DNA of 64,000 nt from Dyella_B sp036746095 (GTDB taxonomy: Bacteria; Pseudomonadota; Gammaproteobacteria; Xanthomonadales; Rhodanobacteraceae): positions 1 through 64,000 of the forward strand of contig NZ_DAIOEU010000006.1 of NCBI RefSeq assembly GCF_036746095.1, given 5' to 3'. Of this stretch, positions 1 to 7,586 are shown piece after piece. The notes beneath the pieces are model-generated. The model did not search any database. It had not been told where the DNA came from and worked only from the letters and a program-made list of their open reading frames with translations. The position numbers and the translations under genes were made by a program. Every line of letters begins with the position of its first letter. Position 1 is the first letter of the stretch.

Positions 1-6
1 CACCAC

Positions 7-83
7 GCGCCCGTAGCTCAGCCGGATAGAGTAGTGGCTTCCGAAGCCATTGGTCGGGGGTTCGAATCCCTCCGGGCGCGCCA
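7..83 (+). tRNA. tRNA-Arg (anticodon CCG)
   Basis: A full cloverleaf can be drawn. The 7-bp acceptor stem GCGCCCG (7-13) pairs with CGGGCGC (73-79), the anticodon loop TTCCGAA carries CCG, the T-loop is TTCGAAT, and CCA (81-83) is encoded. It reads the Arg codon CGG. tRNA genes are common integration sites, and an arsenic cluster with flanking inverted repeats follows directly. Confidence 0.97.
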
Positions 84-103
84 TTTCGCACACTGCCGTT
101 CTT

Positions 104-141
104 GCTGCGCGATCCAGCATGGTTTGTCCGTTTGGACAAAC
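104..141. repeat. Left arm of a 27-bp inverted repeat flanking the ars cluster, plus hairpin
   Basis: Positions 104-130 match the reverse complement of 1611-1637 at 26 of 27 bases. The arm runs into a perfect 8-bp hairpin (GTTTGTCC 122-129, loop GTTT, GGACAAAC 134-141). The two arms enclose the arsC-arsI-arsR genes and this arm lies 21 bp after the tRNA. It may be the end of a mobile unit or a recombination site; no recombinase gene is visible. Confidence 0.75.
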
Positions 142-230
142 GTCGATGGACGTCCAGGGTGCACGACCCCGCTACCGTGCCAGCAACCAAGCCATGCCAA
201 GGAATTGGGCCAATAGCTTGCGCGCGAGGG

Positions 231-617
231 TTACCGCAGTTCCGCCAGAAGTTGTTTCACACGTGCTGCGATGTCATCGCGGACAGCGCGATAGCCCTCA
301 TCGTCCATATGCTTGGGGTCGGGAAGACCCCAGTCTTCGCGGCGTTTTGCGGGTACCCACGGACAACTGTCGCCACAACCCATGGTAATGACTGCGTCGA
401 ATTGGCCAGCGACATCATCCAGCGACTTGGAGGCATGCGCTGTCAGGTCATAGCCGAGTTCATCCATGAAGCGGATTGCTTTCGGGTTGATAACCCCCGA
501 GGGCTTGGACCCTGCACTGTACGCTTCGACACCGTCGCCGCCGTAGATATGCGCGAAAGCTTCAGCCATCTGGCTGCGATTGGAGTTTTCGATGCAGACG
601 AATAGAACGCGTTTCAT
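231..617 (-). CDS. arsC: Arsenate reductase, low-molecular-weight-phosphatase type
   Basis: The 128-aa protein has the LMW phosphatase fold signature CIENSNRS (C-x5-R, Cys8) at its N-terminus. Two further cysteines (Cys81, Cys85) sit in a loop CGDSC, and a LPDP motif follows. The three-cysteine relay is what thioredoxin-coupled ArsC uses to reduce arsenate to arsenite in the cytosol, so thioredoxin is the likely electron donor. It is the last gene of the arsR-arsI-arsC operon, 53 bp after arsI. No arsenite efflux gene (arsB or acr3) is in the window, so export must be encoded elsewhere. The C8-C81 spacing resembles the Staphylococcus pI258-like enzyme, not the glutaredoxin-type ArsC. Confidence 0.9.
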   Translation of the reverse strand: MKRVLFVCIENSNRSQMAEAFAHIYGGDGVEAYSAGSKPSGVINPKAIRFMDELGYDLTAHASKSLDDVAGQFDAVITMGCGDSCPWVPAKRREDWGLPDPKHMDDEGYRAVRDDIAARVKQLLAELR

Positions 618-670
618 AACGCGTTATCCAGAGGCTTGATCATGCCGGCCACGTTGCCGCCCTTGCCTTT

Positions 671-1159
671 TCAGCAGCAGCCGGACTGTGGCGAGCAGCA
701 ACTCGATCCCTTGTCCACCTTGGGCTTCACCGTTCGAACGTCAGGCGAACAGGTTGAGCCATCCGTAGCGCAGGCAGAATCTCCCGCGTAGTACGTCGTG
801 GCATCGCCCTTGGTGTGGAACGTTTCCCAGCGCGTGCCCTGGGGGTCCTCGGTCCAGAGCTTGTCGGACCGCGCATAGCAACAGACGGTTGCTTCTTCGG
901 GGATGACCGTACCGCCCGCCTCATCCAGCCGATGGCCTAACTCGGCAAGGTCGCTCTCACTTTCGACTTGAATACCAAGATGATCGATGCCCGGCGCTCG
1001 CCCGGTGTTGGAAATGGCGAAATTGACCCGCGGGTTGTCGAGCATCCACTTGGCATAATCCTGCTTGAGCACCGTCGGCTCAGCAGCGAACAATTCCGAG
1101 TAGAACCGTACGCTGGAAGGCAGATCGGCGACATTGAGATGCACGTGGAAGCGATTCAT
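671..1159 (-). CDS. arsI: ArsI/CadI-family VOC protein (putative C-As lyase)
   Basis: This 162-aa single-domain vicinal oxygen chelate (glyoxalase-fold) protein begins with HVHLNVADL. Candidate metal ligands are His5/His7, His60 (IDHLGIQ) and Glu112 (WETFH). The adjacent pair Cys93-Cys94 (TVCCYARSD) matches the substrate-binding pair of ArsI dioxygenases, which cleave carbon from trivalent organoarsenicals such as MAs(III). The C-terminus is very Cys-rich (SSCCSPQSGCC). The start at 1159 is chosen because its ATG overlaps the arsR stop (ATGA) and because VOC homologues begin here; an upstream ATG at 1228 lies inside arsR. CadI-type cadmium-induced proteins share this fold, so the substrate is inferred from the ars context. 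Confidence 0.85.
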   Translation of the reverse strand: MNRFHVHLNVADLPSSVRFYSELFAAEPTVLKQDYAKWMLDNPRVNFAISNTGRAPGIDHLGIQVESESDLAELGHRLDEAGGTVIPEEATVCCYARSDKLWTEDPQGTRWETFHTKGDATTYYAGDSACATDGSTCSPDVRTVKPKVDKGSSCCSPQSGCC

Positions 1160-1497
1160 CGAGATGCTCCTGTTTTGCGTGGGACGCATGGGGTGGCGGG
1201 AACGCAGCTGACTTTGCCTTCGCAACAATTTTCTGTGAGATAACCGAGCAGCTCATTCATCTGGAGATAGTTTGCGCGGACACGAATGACCCGTCCTTCG
1301 CGCTGGTCATTGACCAGTGCAGCCGCCCGGAGAATGTTGAGATGTGCGGTGAGCGTCGCCGGAGGGAGGTCCAGGTGCTCGCGAAGTTCGCCGACGGACA
1401 TGCCCTCAGGGCCCGCCTGAACGAGACGACGGAATGCCGCCAGTCGTGATTCATGGCTGAGCGCGCCAAGTACCTCTAACGCCGTTTCGGTCTTCAT
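1156..1497 (-). CDS. arsR: ArsR-family arsenic-responsive repressor
   Basis: The protein (113 aa from this start) has a winged helix-turn-helix: ALSHESRLAAFRRL, then the recognition region LPPATLTAHLNILRAA. It has no CVC box in the DNA-recognition helix. Its cysteines are near the C-terminus (NCCEGKVSC...C), as in the ArsR types that bind As(III) with C-terminal thiols. First gene of arsR-arsI-arsC; its stop overlaps the arsI start by 4 bp. An 8-bp inverted repeat lies directly upstream. An in-frame ATG at 1548 would add 17 residues and bury that dyad in coding sequence, so the start at 1497 is preferred. The start has no clear Shine-Dalgarno sequence and may be leaderless. Confidence 0.88.
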   Translation of the reverse strand: MKTETALEVLGALSHESRLAAFRRLVQAGPEGMSVGELREHLDLPPATLTAHLNILRAAALVNDQREGRVIRVRANYLQMNELLGYLTENCCEGKVSCVPATPCVPRKTGASR

Positions 1498-1525
1498 AAT
1501 TCCATAGTTCCAGAAAAATGGAATT
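1498..1525 (-). promoter_or_regulatory. Candidate ArsR operator (8-bp dyad)
   Basis: AATTCCAT (1498-1505) and ATGGAATT (1518-1525) form a perfect inverted repeat with a 12-bp spacer touching the arsR start codon. On the minus strand it is preceded by TTGACT, a possible -35 box. ArsR repressors bind such dyads over their own promoter; binding here is inferred. Confidence 0.6.
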
Positions 1526-1610
1526 AAGTCAATCGGCGACTTTGCCATGTTTTTCCGCTCAGCCGTAAGTACGCATCGAAGTCTTTAAAGAGACGCGGCT
1601 ACTTGCTGGC

Positions 1611-1637
1611 CGGACAAACCATGATGGATCGCGCAGC
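1611..1637. repeat. Right arm of the 27-bp inverted repeat flanking the ars cluster
   Basis: This is the reverse complement of 104-130 with one mismatch. It lies between the arsR promoter and the beta-lactamase gene. Unlike the left arm it does not continue into the GTTTGTCC hairpin. Confidence 0.75.
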
Positions 1638-1767
1638 TGCGCGTTCAGCCATCCGTTGGGCGCACCTTCGAAACCGACGGGAAAGCACATCAGCTTCCCG
1701 CCCGTCGTTGCTCGCGTGTCGCTCGCCATCTTGGCAAGATGCCGCTTTGACCTGAAGGCGGCTCTGG

Positions 1768-2784
1768 ATGATCAGCAGATATCGGCTATTCGTTTGCTCG
1801 GTTTTGCTGCTTTGGGCGAGCGCAGGACAACCCGTTTTGGCTTCTTCTTTCGACACGGCAAAGCCGCTCGCGCAAGCGTTGAAAGACCTTGCATCCCGCG
1901 CTCGCCCTGGCTTGCTGGGCGTCACCGTGCTTGATCTGGATACCGGTGCACGGGCGCGGATCAATGCAGCCCGCGCTTATCCGATGATGAGCGTCTTCAA
2001 GGCACCCGTGGCCGCCACCGTGCTTGCGCAAATCGACGACGGACGTCTCTCGCTCGCGCAAGCGGTAACCATAACGCGTGCTGACGTCGTGGGCGGTTCC
2101 GCTGTTCCCTCCATAGGTGCGCACTTTCGCGGTGACCGCATGACGTTCACAGTCAACGAACTGCTGACGGCCGCGATAAGCGAAAGCGACAACACGGCTG
2201 CTGACGCACTGGTCCGGCTGGTGGGCGGCCCGAAGGTGGTCACGGCGTTTGTGCGTGCGCATGGCATTGGCGGCATGCGCGTGGATATGGACGAAGCGGG
2301 CGTCGATCGGGTTTTCGATGGCACCGCGCACGGCGAGCAGATTCCTGCCGACGAAACCGCGCAGCAATCGCTTGCGCGACTTCGCCGAGGCTACCGCGAT
2401 TATCTCAGCGATCCGCGCAATCGCAGTACGCCCGATGCGGCGGCCGAATTTCTACAGCAGCTTTGGAAAGGCCAGTTGCTGTCGGCGACCTCGACGCGGC
2501 AGCTGTTGGAGCTGATGTACAAGCAGGCGATTCCTCGCCGCTTGCGCGCCGGTCTGCCGGAAGGCGTGCGCCTGGCCGATAAATGCGGAACCTCGGTGTC
2601 GTTCGAAGGCAAAACGGCTGCGTATAACGACATCGGCATCATGAGCTGGCCAAACGGCCACACGGTTGTCGTTGCCGCGTTCCTTACCGGCTCGCGCGCG
2701 GACAAGGCAGCGCGGGATGCCATCTACGCCGACATTGCCAAGGCGGTATCGAGCGATGCATCGGAAACAACTGTTCGGCAGTAG
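1768..2784 (+). CDS. bla: Class A beta-lactamase with a KCG motif
   Basis: The 338-aa serine beta-lactamase has a hydrophobic signal peptide (about residues 1-25), so it acts in the periplasm. Its motifs are SVFK (Ser75/Lys78), SDN (140-142) and a DEAGVD omega-loop segment whose Glu176 is the probable general base. This segment and the later KxGTS resemble the PER/CfxA-like branch of class A. The third box reads K272-C273-G274-T-S, so the usual Thr/Ser of KTG/KSG is Cys (codon TGC, read directly). The substrate range cannot be predicted. No regulator of the ampR or blaI type is adjacent; the blaI-like gene at 25 kb is far away. It could have arrived with the ars cluster, but it lies outside the inverted repeat. 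Confidence 0.87.
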   Translation: MISRYRLFVCSVLLLWASAGQPVLASSFDTAKPLAQALKDLASRARPGLLGVTVLDLDTGARARINAARAYPMMSVFKAPVAATVLAQIDDGRLSLAQAVTITRADVVGGSAVPSIGAHFRGDRMTFTVNELLTAAISESDNTAADALVRLVGGPKVVTAFVRAHGIGGMRVDMDEAGVDRVFDGTAHGEQIPADETAQQSLARLRRGYRDYLSDPRNRSTPDAAAEFLQQLWKGQLLSATSTRQLLELMYKQAIPRRLRAGLPEGVRLADKCGTSVSFEGKTAAYNDIGIMSWPNGHTVVVAAFLTGSRADKAARDAIYADIAKAVSSDASETTVRQ

Positions 2785-3008
2785 TAGTAAAGGCTGCCAG
2801 TTCTCATTTTGTAGCGATGGCGTTGCGTGCGTAGGCATGGCTGCTCTGGCTTGCCGCCATCCTCAGAAAGCCATTGCATTCATGCGACGACAGCCTGCGC
2901 CACAATGCGCGAGCTGTCCCATCCCCGGCGTCATTGACGACGTCCATCTTTCGTAAGGATATGGAAAGTGTGCTGGGGTCCGGCGGCTTGCAACATCGTG
3001 GAAGATAC

Positions 3009-3036
3009 TAGGCCCCGGCTTTCGCCGGGGCGACGA
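3009..3036. repeat. REP-like palindrome (CCCCGGC-TTTC-GCCGGGG)
   Basis: A single hairpin of the GTCACCCCGGCGAAAGCCGGGG family lies in the 266-bp gap between the beta-lactamase gene and the next gene. It sits downstream of both convergent genes and may also slow transcription. The rest of 2785-3050 shows no supportable gene. Confidence 0.7.
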
Positions 3037-3050
3037 TGCATCGTGCCGCG

Positions 3051-3935
3051 TTACGTCATCGCTGCTACGACGGCGCCGTTGCGATCGGTGGAATCGACAG
3101 CCGCAAACAAGCCGTTCGCTTCGGCCACCGTGAACATCCTATCGCCCATCGTGTCGTAACGGCCTTTGTCGATCGCTTCGGCTGCCATGCGCGCCAGATG
3201 CGCCAGCGCTGCCTGCATCGGGCCACAGCCCAGGCTGATTCGACGCACGCCGTGCTCGCCGAGTGCCCGTGACGATGGCGCGCCTGGATAGCCGGCGTAG
3301 ATATTGAGCGGCACCGGCAATGAGCGAGCCAGTGTGGCGATGTCATCAAGATCGGCCAAACCGGGAACGAAGATGCCATCGGCACCCGCATCGATATAGG
3401 CGAGTGCGCGTAAGCGTGTTTCTTCCAGCTTGGCGGTGGCGTGCAGGGCTTGAGAGAAATACGTGTCGATGCGTGCGTTGATGAACAGCCGCAGGTCGTG
3501 ATCGCGCGCAATCGTCCGCGCACAGGCAATGCGTGCGCTGAGCACGGAGGGATGCGCCAGTGTTTGCGTGCCGGGCAGGGTGCCGTCCTCCATATTGATG
3601 CCCACCACGCCAAGCTGGATCAGTGCCGCCACCAAATCGCCGGTGTCTTGCGCCTCACGTCCATAGCCGCGTTCGATATCCACGGTGACCGGCGCCTTCA
3701 CCGCCCGGCAGATGCGCTTGCAGCCAGCCAGCAGTTGCTGCACGGGCATCTGCTCGCCATCGCGATACCCCAGCGACCAGGCCATGCCCGCGCTGGTGGT
3801 GGCAATCGCCTTGGCGCCGGCATTTTCGATCACTCGTGCGCTGGCAACGTCCCACGCATTGGGCAGCATCAGCGGCGCTGGGCCGTCATGCAGTCGATGG
3901 AAGGATTCGGCACGTTCTTTTTGCTCGCGATTCAT
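3051..3935 (-). CDS. Isocitrate lyase / PEP mutase family protein
   Basis: The 294-aa TIM-barrel protein belongs to the isocitrate lyase/phosphoenolpyruvate mutase superfamily. It opens with LMLPNAWDVASARVIE and has the alternating beta/alpha pattern (VTVDIERGYG, VVGINMEDG, LFINARIDTYF, ADGIFVPG). These segments supply the Mg-binding acidic residues (DIERG, NMEDG). It lacks the KKCGH catalytic box of true isocitrate lyase, so it is more likely a C-C or P-C bond lyase such as an oxaloacetate decarboxylase-like or 2-methylisocitrate lyase-like enzyme. It is transcribed away from the AraC-type gene at 4099 across a 163-bp gap; a regulatory link is possible but unproven. Confidence 0.82.
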   Translation of the reverse strand: MNREQKERAESFHRLHDGPAPLMLPNAWDVASARVIENAGAKAIATTSAGMAWSLGYRDGEQMPVQQLLAGCKRICRAVKAPVTVDIERGYGREAQDTGDLVAALIQLGVVGINMEDGTLPGTQTLAHPSVLSARIACARTIARDHDLRLFINARIDTYFSQALHATAKLEETRLRALAYIDAGADGIFVPGLADLDDIATLARSLPVPLNIYAGYPGAPSSRALGEHGVRRISLGCGPMQAALAHLARMAAEAIDKGRYDTMGDRMFTVAEANGLFAAVDSTDRNGAVVAAMT

Positions 3936-4098
3936 GCGCTTGACCTGTGTCCACGCCCGCTTGTCGGGCGTGCAAAGCAGACCATGGAATGGGCCGGGTG
4001 CGCTGTCAAAATCTTTAGCCGTTGCCGCGCGGCACAGGCAAAACCCGTGGCGGGCTTGTTAAGCTGAAATCCCGATGAAGCAGAAGTAACGCGCCGCC

Positions 4099-4938
4099 AT
4101 GTCGGAGCTCAGCTCCAAAATGCTGTTGTCGACGGAGTCGTTGACGCTGCGTAACGTCCATTGCACCGGCACTTGCCGCCATCGCAGCGTGGAAGAGTGC
4201 GCATCCGCCACGCAGTTGGTCTTCCCCTATCGCGGGCTGTACCTCCGTCACGTCGGGCAGGAGCAGGCCGTGGCGGACGCCAACCACGTGTTGTTCTTCA
4301 ATGCGCAAGAAGGCTATCAGGTCAGCCACCCGCTGGACGGCGGCGATGCCTGCCTGTCGTTGCAGCTGGACCAGGCACTGCTGGAGGAACTGGCGCCGAA
4401 GCCATTGTTACAGGCCGATGCCGATGTGGCGTTCCGTGCACAATCGCAGCGCATCGATGCACGTGCGCAGGCGCTGGTGGCGTTGCTGCGCCATGGCCTG
4501 GAGCACGGCAGCATCGATCCGCTGGAAGCCGAGGCACTGGTGCTCACCATGGTTGCGCGCAGCCTCGGACCGCGCACCTCGCGGCAGCCTGCTTCGACGC
4601 ATGCGCGCCGACGGCTTGCCGATCGCGTGAAGGTGCTGCTGGCCGGCGACCTTTCGCGACGCTGGACGCTTGCCGAGATCGGCAAGGAAATCGGCGGCTC
4701 GCCGGTCTACCTCACACAGGTATTCCGGCAGGTCGAGGGCATGCCGTTGTACCGCTATCAATTGCAGTTGCGCCTGGCGCGTTCGCTCGATCTCATCCAG
4801 CACTACGACGATTTGTCGGCGTTGGCCTTGGCGCTTGGCTTTTCAAGCCACAGCCATTTCACCAGCGCGTTCCGCCAGGCCTACGGCCGATCGCCGGCCG
4901 AGTTTCGCCGCACCTCCAGCCGCCCTTCAAACGCCTAA
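4099..4938 (+). CDS. AraC-family transcriptional regulator
   Basis: In this 279-aa protein the N-terminal ~165 residues look like a cupin-type sensor domain (FPYRGLYLRHVGQEQ, NHVLFFNAQEGYQVSHP). The C-terminal ~100 residues hold the two AraC helix-turn-helix motifs (WTLAEIGKEIGGSPVYLTQVF and LSALALALGFSSHSHFTSAF), ending with the family signature YGRSPAEFRR. It is divergent from the PEP-mutase-like gene and 75 bp ahead of a small Cys-rich gene on the same strand. The ligand is unknown. Confidence 0.9.
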   Translation: MSELSSKMLLSTESLTLRNVHCTGTCRHRSVEECASATQLVFPYRGLYLRHVGQEQAVADANHVLFFNAQEGYQVSHPLDGGDACLSLQLDQALLEELAPKPLLQADADVAFRAQSQRIDARAQALVALLRHGLEHGSIDPLEAEALVLTMVARSLGPRTSRQPASTHARRRLADRVKVLLAGDLSRRWTLAEIGKEIGGSPVYLTQVFRQVEGMPLYRYQLQLRLARSLDLIQHYDDLSALALALGFSSHSHFTSAFRQAYGRSPAEFRRTSSRPSNA

Positions 4939-5013
4939 AGAATTCGACAGCGCTCCGGTTTGCCGAATGATTTCCTGTACGTACCCGTTGACGGGTCACA
5001 TCAGGAGAAAGTC

Positions 5014-5157
5014 ATGAACGAGAAAACCTGCGCCGTGTGCGACTACGCGCTGGACGACAATGCTGTCCAGGTCACCATCGGTGGTCGCGTGGTGGAAGTG
5101 TGCTGCGAGGAATGCGCGCAAAAGCTTCGCGAAGCCAGTGCGAAGGGTAGGGCGTAA
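5014..5157 (+). CDS. Small Cys-rich TRASH/YHS-like protein
   Basis: This 47-aa protein has two cysteine pairs, TCAVCDYAL near the N-terminus and VCCEECAQKL near the C-terminus, around a short beta segment. The layout resembles the TRASH/YHS metal-binding fold found in metal sensors and chaperones. The start at 5014 is chosen for its clear AGGAGA ribosome site 7 bp upstream; an upstream in-frame ATG at 4960 has none. It follows the AraC gene on the same strand. Metal binding is inferred from the cysteines only. Confidence 0.7.
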   Translation: MNEKTCAVCDYALDDNAVQVTIGGRVVEVCCEECAQKLREASAKGRA

Positions 5158-5193
5158 CAGGTATTCCGGCCAAGCATTGCGATACCTGCGAAT

Positions 5194-5230
5194 AACGCTG
5201 CCCTCCCTTGCTTCCACGGAGGGGAGCGTT
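5194..5230 (+). terminator. Hairpin after the small Cys-rich gene
   Basis: AACGCTGCCCTCC pairs with GGAGGGGAGCGTT (one mismatch in 13) around an 11-nt loop. Only a short GTTG follows, so it is a weak intrinsic terminator candidate. Confidence 0.5.
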
Positions 5231-5355
5231 GTTCGATACAAGCCCCTTGCGGCGAAGACCGGAGTACTTTCGGCACGCGAAGCTGCGTCCTTACCTGCGC
5301 ATGCTCACGTTGGGCTGGCTTTCCGATTCGTTGTCGTGCAGGCATAGGGGGGCTT

Positions 5356-6105
5356 ATGGCTAATGCCGGTTCGGAACGGTTTTCCCCGCGGACGCTGGCA
5401 AGAATCGTCGGCGTCGTTTCGCTGATAGGTATCGTGACCGGTGCGTTCGACATCGGCTACGTACGCAACGCATTGATCGTGCCCGGCGATGCCGTGGCGA
5501 CCATGCAGCATATTGCCGCGCACGAAACGTTGTTCCGGTTGGGGTTTGCCGCCCATATCGTGCTGCTGTTGTGCAATGTGCCGGATGAAGTCATCAGCTT
5601 CATTCTGTTCCGGCGGGTCAACGGCGTGGTGGCGGCCGTTGCGATGAGTTGCGGCCTGATCGGCACCGCCATCGAAGGCCTCGACATGGTCAACGCGTAC
5701 ATGCCGTTGAAGCTTGCGGCCGAGAGCAGTGCCATGGCGGTGTTCAGCCCGGCACAGTTGCAGGCCATGTCCTATCTCTCGCTGCAATTGCAGGACACCG
5801 GTCTGCTCATTTCCTTTGTCTTTTACGGACTGGATGAAATACTCGCCGGCTATTTGATTTTCCGCTCCGGCTTTTTGCCGCGGATCATCGGCGTGCTGCT
5901 CGCCATGTCCGGCTTCTGTTATTTCTCCGACGGCTTTCTCAGTTTTATTTCCCCCGCGTTGCAGGAGTGGCTGCTGCCTTACCTGCTTTTTCCCTGTTTG
6001 CCTGGCGAAGGTTCGCTGGCGCTGTGGCTCGCCATCGTCGGCTTGAATGTCGACAACTGGCGTGCATGGGCCACGAACCCGCGCACGGCAAGCTGGATGC
6101 CCTGA
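5356..6105 (+). CDS. DUF4386 integral membrane protein
   Basis: The 249-aa polytopic membrane protein has about six or seven hydrophobic segments (IVGVVSLIGIVTGAF, FAAHIVLLLC, AAVAMSCGLIGTAI, TGLLISFVFYGLD, IIGVLLAMSGFCYF and a C-terminal one). The N-terminal ARIVGVVSLIGIVTG and the LxxLxFRSGFLPRxIGVLLAxSG segment are characteristic of the DUF4386 family, whose function is unknown. A G-rich ribosome site sits just before the ATG. It stands alone on the plus strand ahead of the hydrolase gene and could be cotranscribed with it. Confidence 0.82.
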   Translation: MANAGSERFSPRTLARIVGVVSLIGIVTGAFDIGYVRNALIVPGDAVATMQHIAAHETLFRLGFAAHIVLLLCNVPDEVISFILFRRVNGVVAAVAMSCGLIGTAIEGLDMVNAYMPLKLAAESSAMAVFSPAQLQAMSYLSLQLQDTGLLISFVFYGLDEILAGYLIFRSGFLPRIIGVLLAMSGFCYFSDGFLSFISPALQEWLLPYLLFPCLPGEGSLALWLAIVGLNVDNWRAWATNPRTASWMP

Positions 6106-6165
6106 GAGCCAGTTCTCACGCCGCCTGCCAAGGGCTAATGTAGACAGGCCAATAAGGGGGCTGTT

Positions 6166-7044
6166 ATGGAAAGACAGGAACAGGCGGGGCCCATGCCACG
6201 TCATGGCAAGCAAGAAGAGAGCGTGCTTTGGCTGACGATGGCCGACGGCCAGCGGTTGTTTCTGCGCGATTGGCCGCGGCATCAGACGCATCATGCCGTG
6301 TTGATCGTGCATGGGCTGGGCGAGCACAGCGGGCGTTATGAAGCGCTGGCGCAGTGGTTCCTGGCGCACGGCTATGCGGTGCGCAGCTACGACCAGCGCG
6401 GACACGGCCGCACGCCGGGCCAGCGTGGTGCGTTGCGCCGCAGTGACGATTTGCTGAGCGACCTGGCCACGGTCTACGAACACTATTCGGCCAGTCTCGG
6501 GCGGCCGCCCTTGCTACTGGGTCATAGCATGGGTGGCCTGGTTGCCGTGCGGACAGTACTCGATGGCCGCGTGGAACCGCCCGGGCTGGTGCTGTCGTCA
6601 CCGGCTTTGCGTCCCTATCAGGCGCCCTGGTTGCGTCGGCTGGCTGCCGTACTGGCACGCGTGCTTCCGAACCTGCCGCTGCGCAACGGCTCGCCGCTGG
6701 ATGCCTTGTCGCACGATGCAAAAGTGATCGACGCCTACCGCATCGATCCGTTGTGCTCGCGCTCGGTAACACCGCGTCTGGCCGACTTCATTTTCCGCGC
6801 CGGTGCGTCGAGCATTGCCGATGCGTGGCGATTGCGCGTACCGACGCTGTTGCTGGCCGCCGGCAGCGATCGCCTGGTGGATCCCTCGGGTAGCCGCGAT
6901 TTCTCAAATGGTGCGTGGGCGACAAAGCAACTTACCGCCCGCTTCTTCGATACCTTGTTCCATGAGCTGTTCAACGAAACCGAGACCGGGCGGCACCAGG
7001 TGTTGGCGCAATTGCTCGAATGGTTGCGGCGCACCCATCTCTAG
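6166..7044 (+). CDS. Alpha/beta hydrolase, monoacylglycerol-lipase / PldB-like
   Basis: The 292-aa protein has an alpha/beta hydrolase fold. VLIVHGLGEHSGRYE forms the oxyanion region, SYDQRGHGRTPG follows, and the nucleophile elbow is GHSMGGL (Ser at about 127). An acid lies in AAGSDRLVDP and a C-terminal His in TLFHELFNE. The HGLGEHSGRY and DQRGHGxSxG signatures place it with monoacylglycerol lipases and lysophospholipase L2. No signal peptide is seen, so it is probably cytoplasmic or membrane-associated. The start has an AGGGGG ribosome site. The natural ester substrate is unknown. Confidence 0.87.
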   Translation: MERQEQAGPMPRHGKQEESVLWLTMADGQRLFLRDWPRHQTHHAVLIVHGLGEHSGRYEALAQWFLAHGYAVRSYDQRGHGRTPGQRGALRRSDDLLSDLATVYEHYSASLGRPPLLLGHSMGGLVAVRTVLDGRVEPPGLVLSSPALRPYQAPWLRRLAAVLARVLPNLPLRNGSPLDALSHDAKVIDAYRIDPLCSRSVTPRLADFIFRAGASSIADAWRLRVPTLLLAAGSDRLVDPSGSRDFSNGAWATKQLTARFFDTLFHELFNETETGRHQVLAQLLEWLRRTHL

Positions 7045-7100
7045 CGGTATGCGTAGGCTGGGAGGCGATCCCGGCTTCCCGCTCCAGCCCGCGCCAGCGA

Positions 7101-7565
7101 TCAGGGCAGCGATTTGCGGTAAACGACAAAACCCGATTTCTCCGCCAACGTGTCGTACAGCTGCATGGCGGTGGCATTCGTTTCGTGCGTATGCCAATAC
7201 ACGCGCCGGCAGCCCGCTGCCTCGGCCGCCCGATAAACCGCCTCGATCAGGGCGCGGCCTACGCCCTTGCCGCGGGCCGGCTCGCTGGTGAAAAGATCCT
7301 GCAGATAGCAGCTGGGTTCGATCTGGATGGTGCTGCGGTGGAACAGGTAATGCGCCAGGCCAAGCAGGTTCCCGTCCTGTTCGGCCACCAGTGCATGGAC
7401 CGGTTCGTAGGCGTCGAAGAAGCGCTGCCACGTTGTCTGGACGATGTACATCGACAGCGCCGTCGAACCGCTCCTGCCATAGAAGGCGTTGTAGCCTTCC
7501 CATAAAGGCAGCCAGGCGGAAAAATCCGCTTCTTCAACCGGCCTGATCGTATGGGGCTTGGTCAT
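7101..7565 (-). CDS. GNAT-family N-acetyltransferase
   Basis: The 154-aa GNAT domain protein begins MTKPHTIRPVEEADF. It carries the acetyl-CoA loop as ARGKGVGRALIEAVYRAAE and ends with the strand CRRVYWHTHETN followed by YDTLAEKSGFVVYRK. The family transfers an acetyl group from acetyl-CoA to an amine; the substrate is not evident. The start at 7565 is chosen because it begins the conserved first strand; the ATG at 7604 lies in the opposite-strand gene. It is divergent from the methyltransferase gene, with start codons only 21 bp apart. Confidence 0.85.
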   Translation of the reverse strand: MTKPHTIRPVEEADFSAWLPLWEGYNAFYGRSGSTALSMYIVQTTWQRFFDAYEPVHALVAEQDGNLLGLAHYLFHRSTIQIEPSCYLQDLFTSEPARGKGVGRALIEAVYRAAEAAGCRRVYWHTHETNATAMQLYDTLAEKSGFVVYRKSLP

Positions 7566-7586
7566 GCGGCATTCCCGGAAGGATCG

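Noticed and set aside
5305..6483. 392-codon minus-strand frame opposite DUF4386 and the hydrolase
   Set aside because: His/Arg/Gln-rich shadow; the plus-strand genes have good ribosome sites and family motifs.
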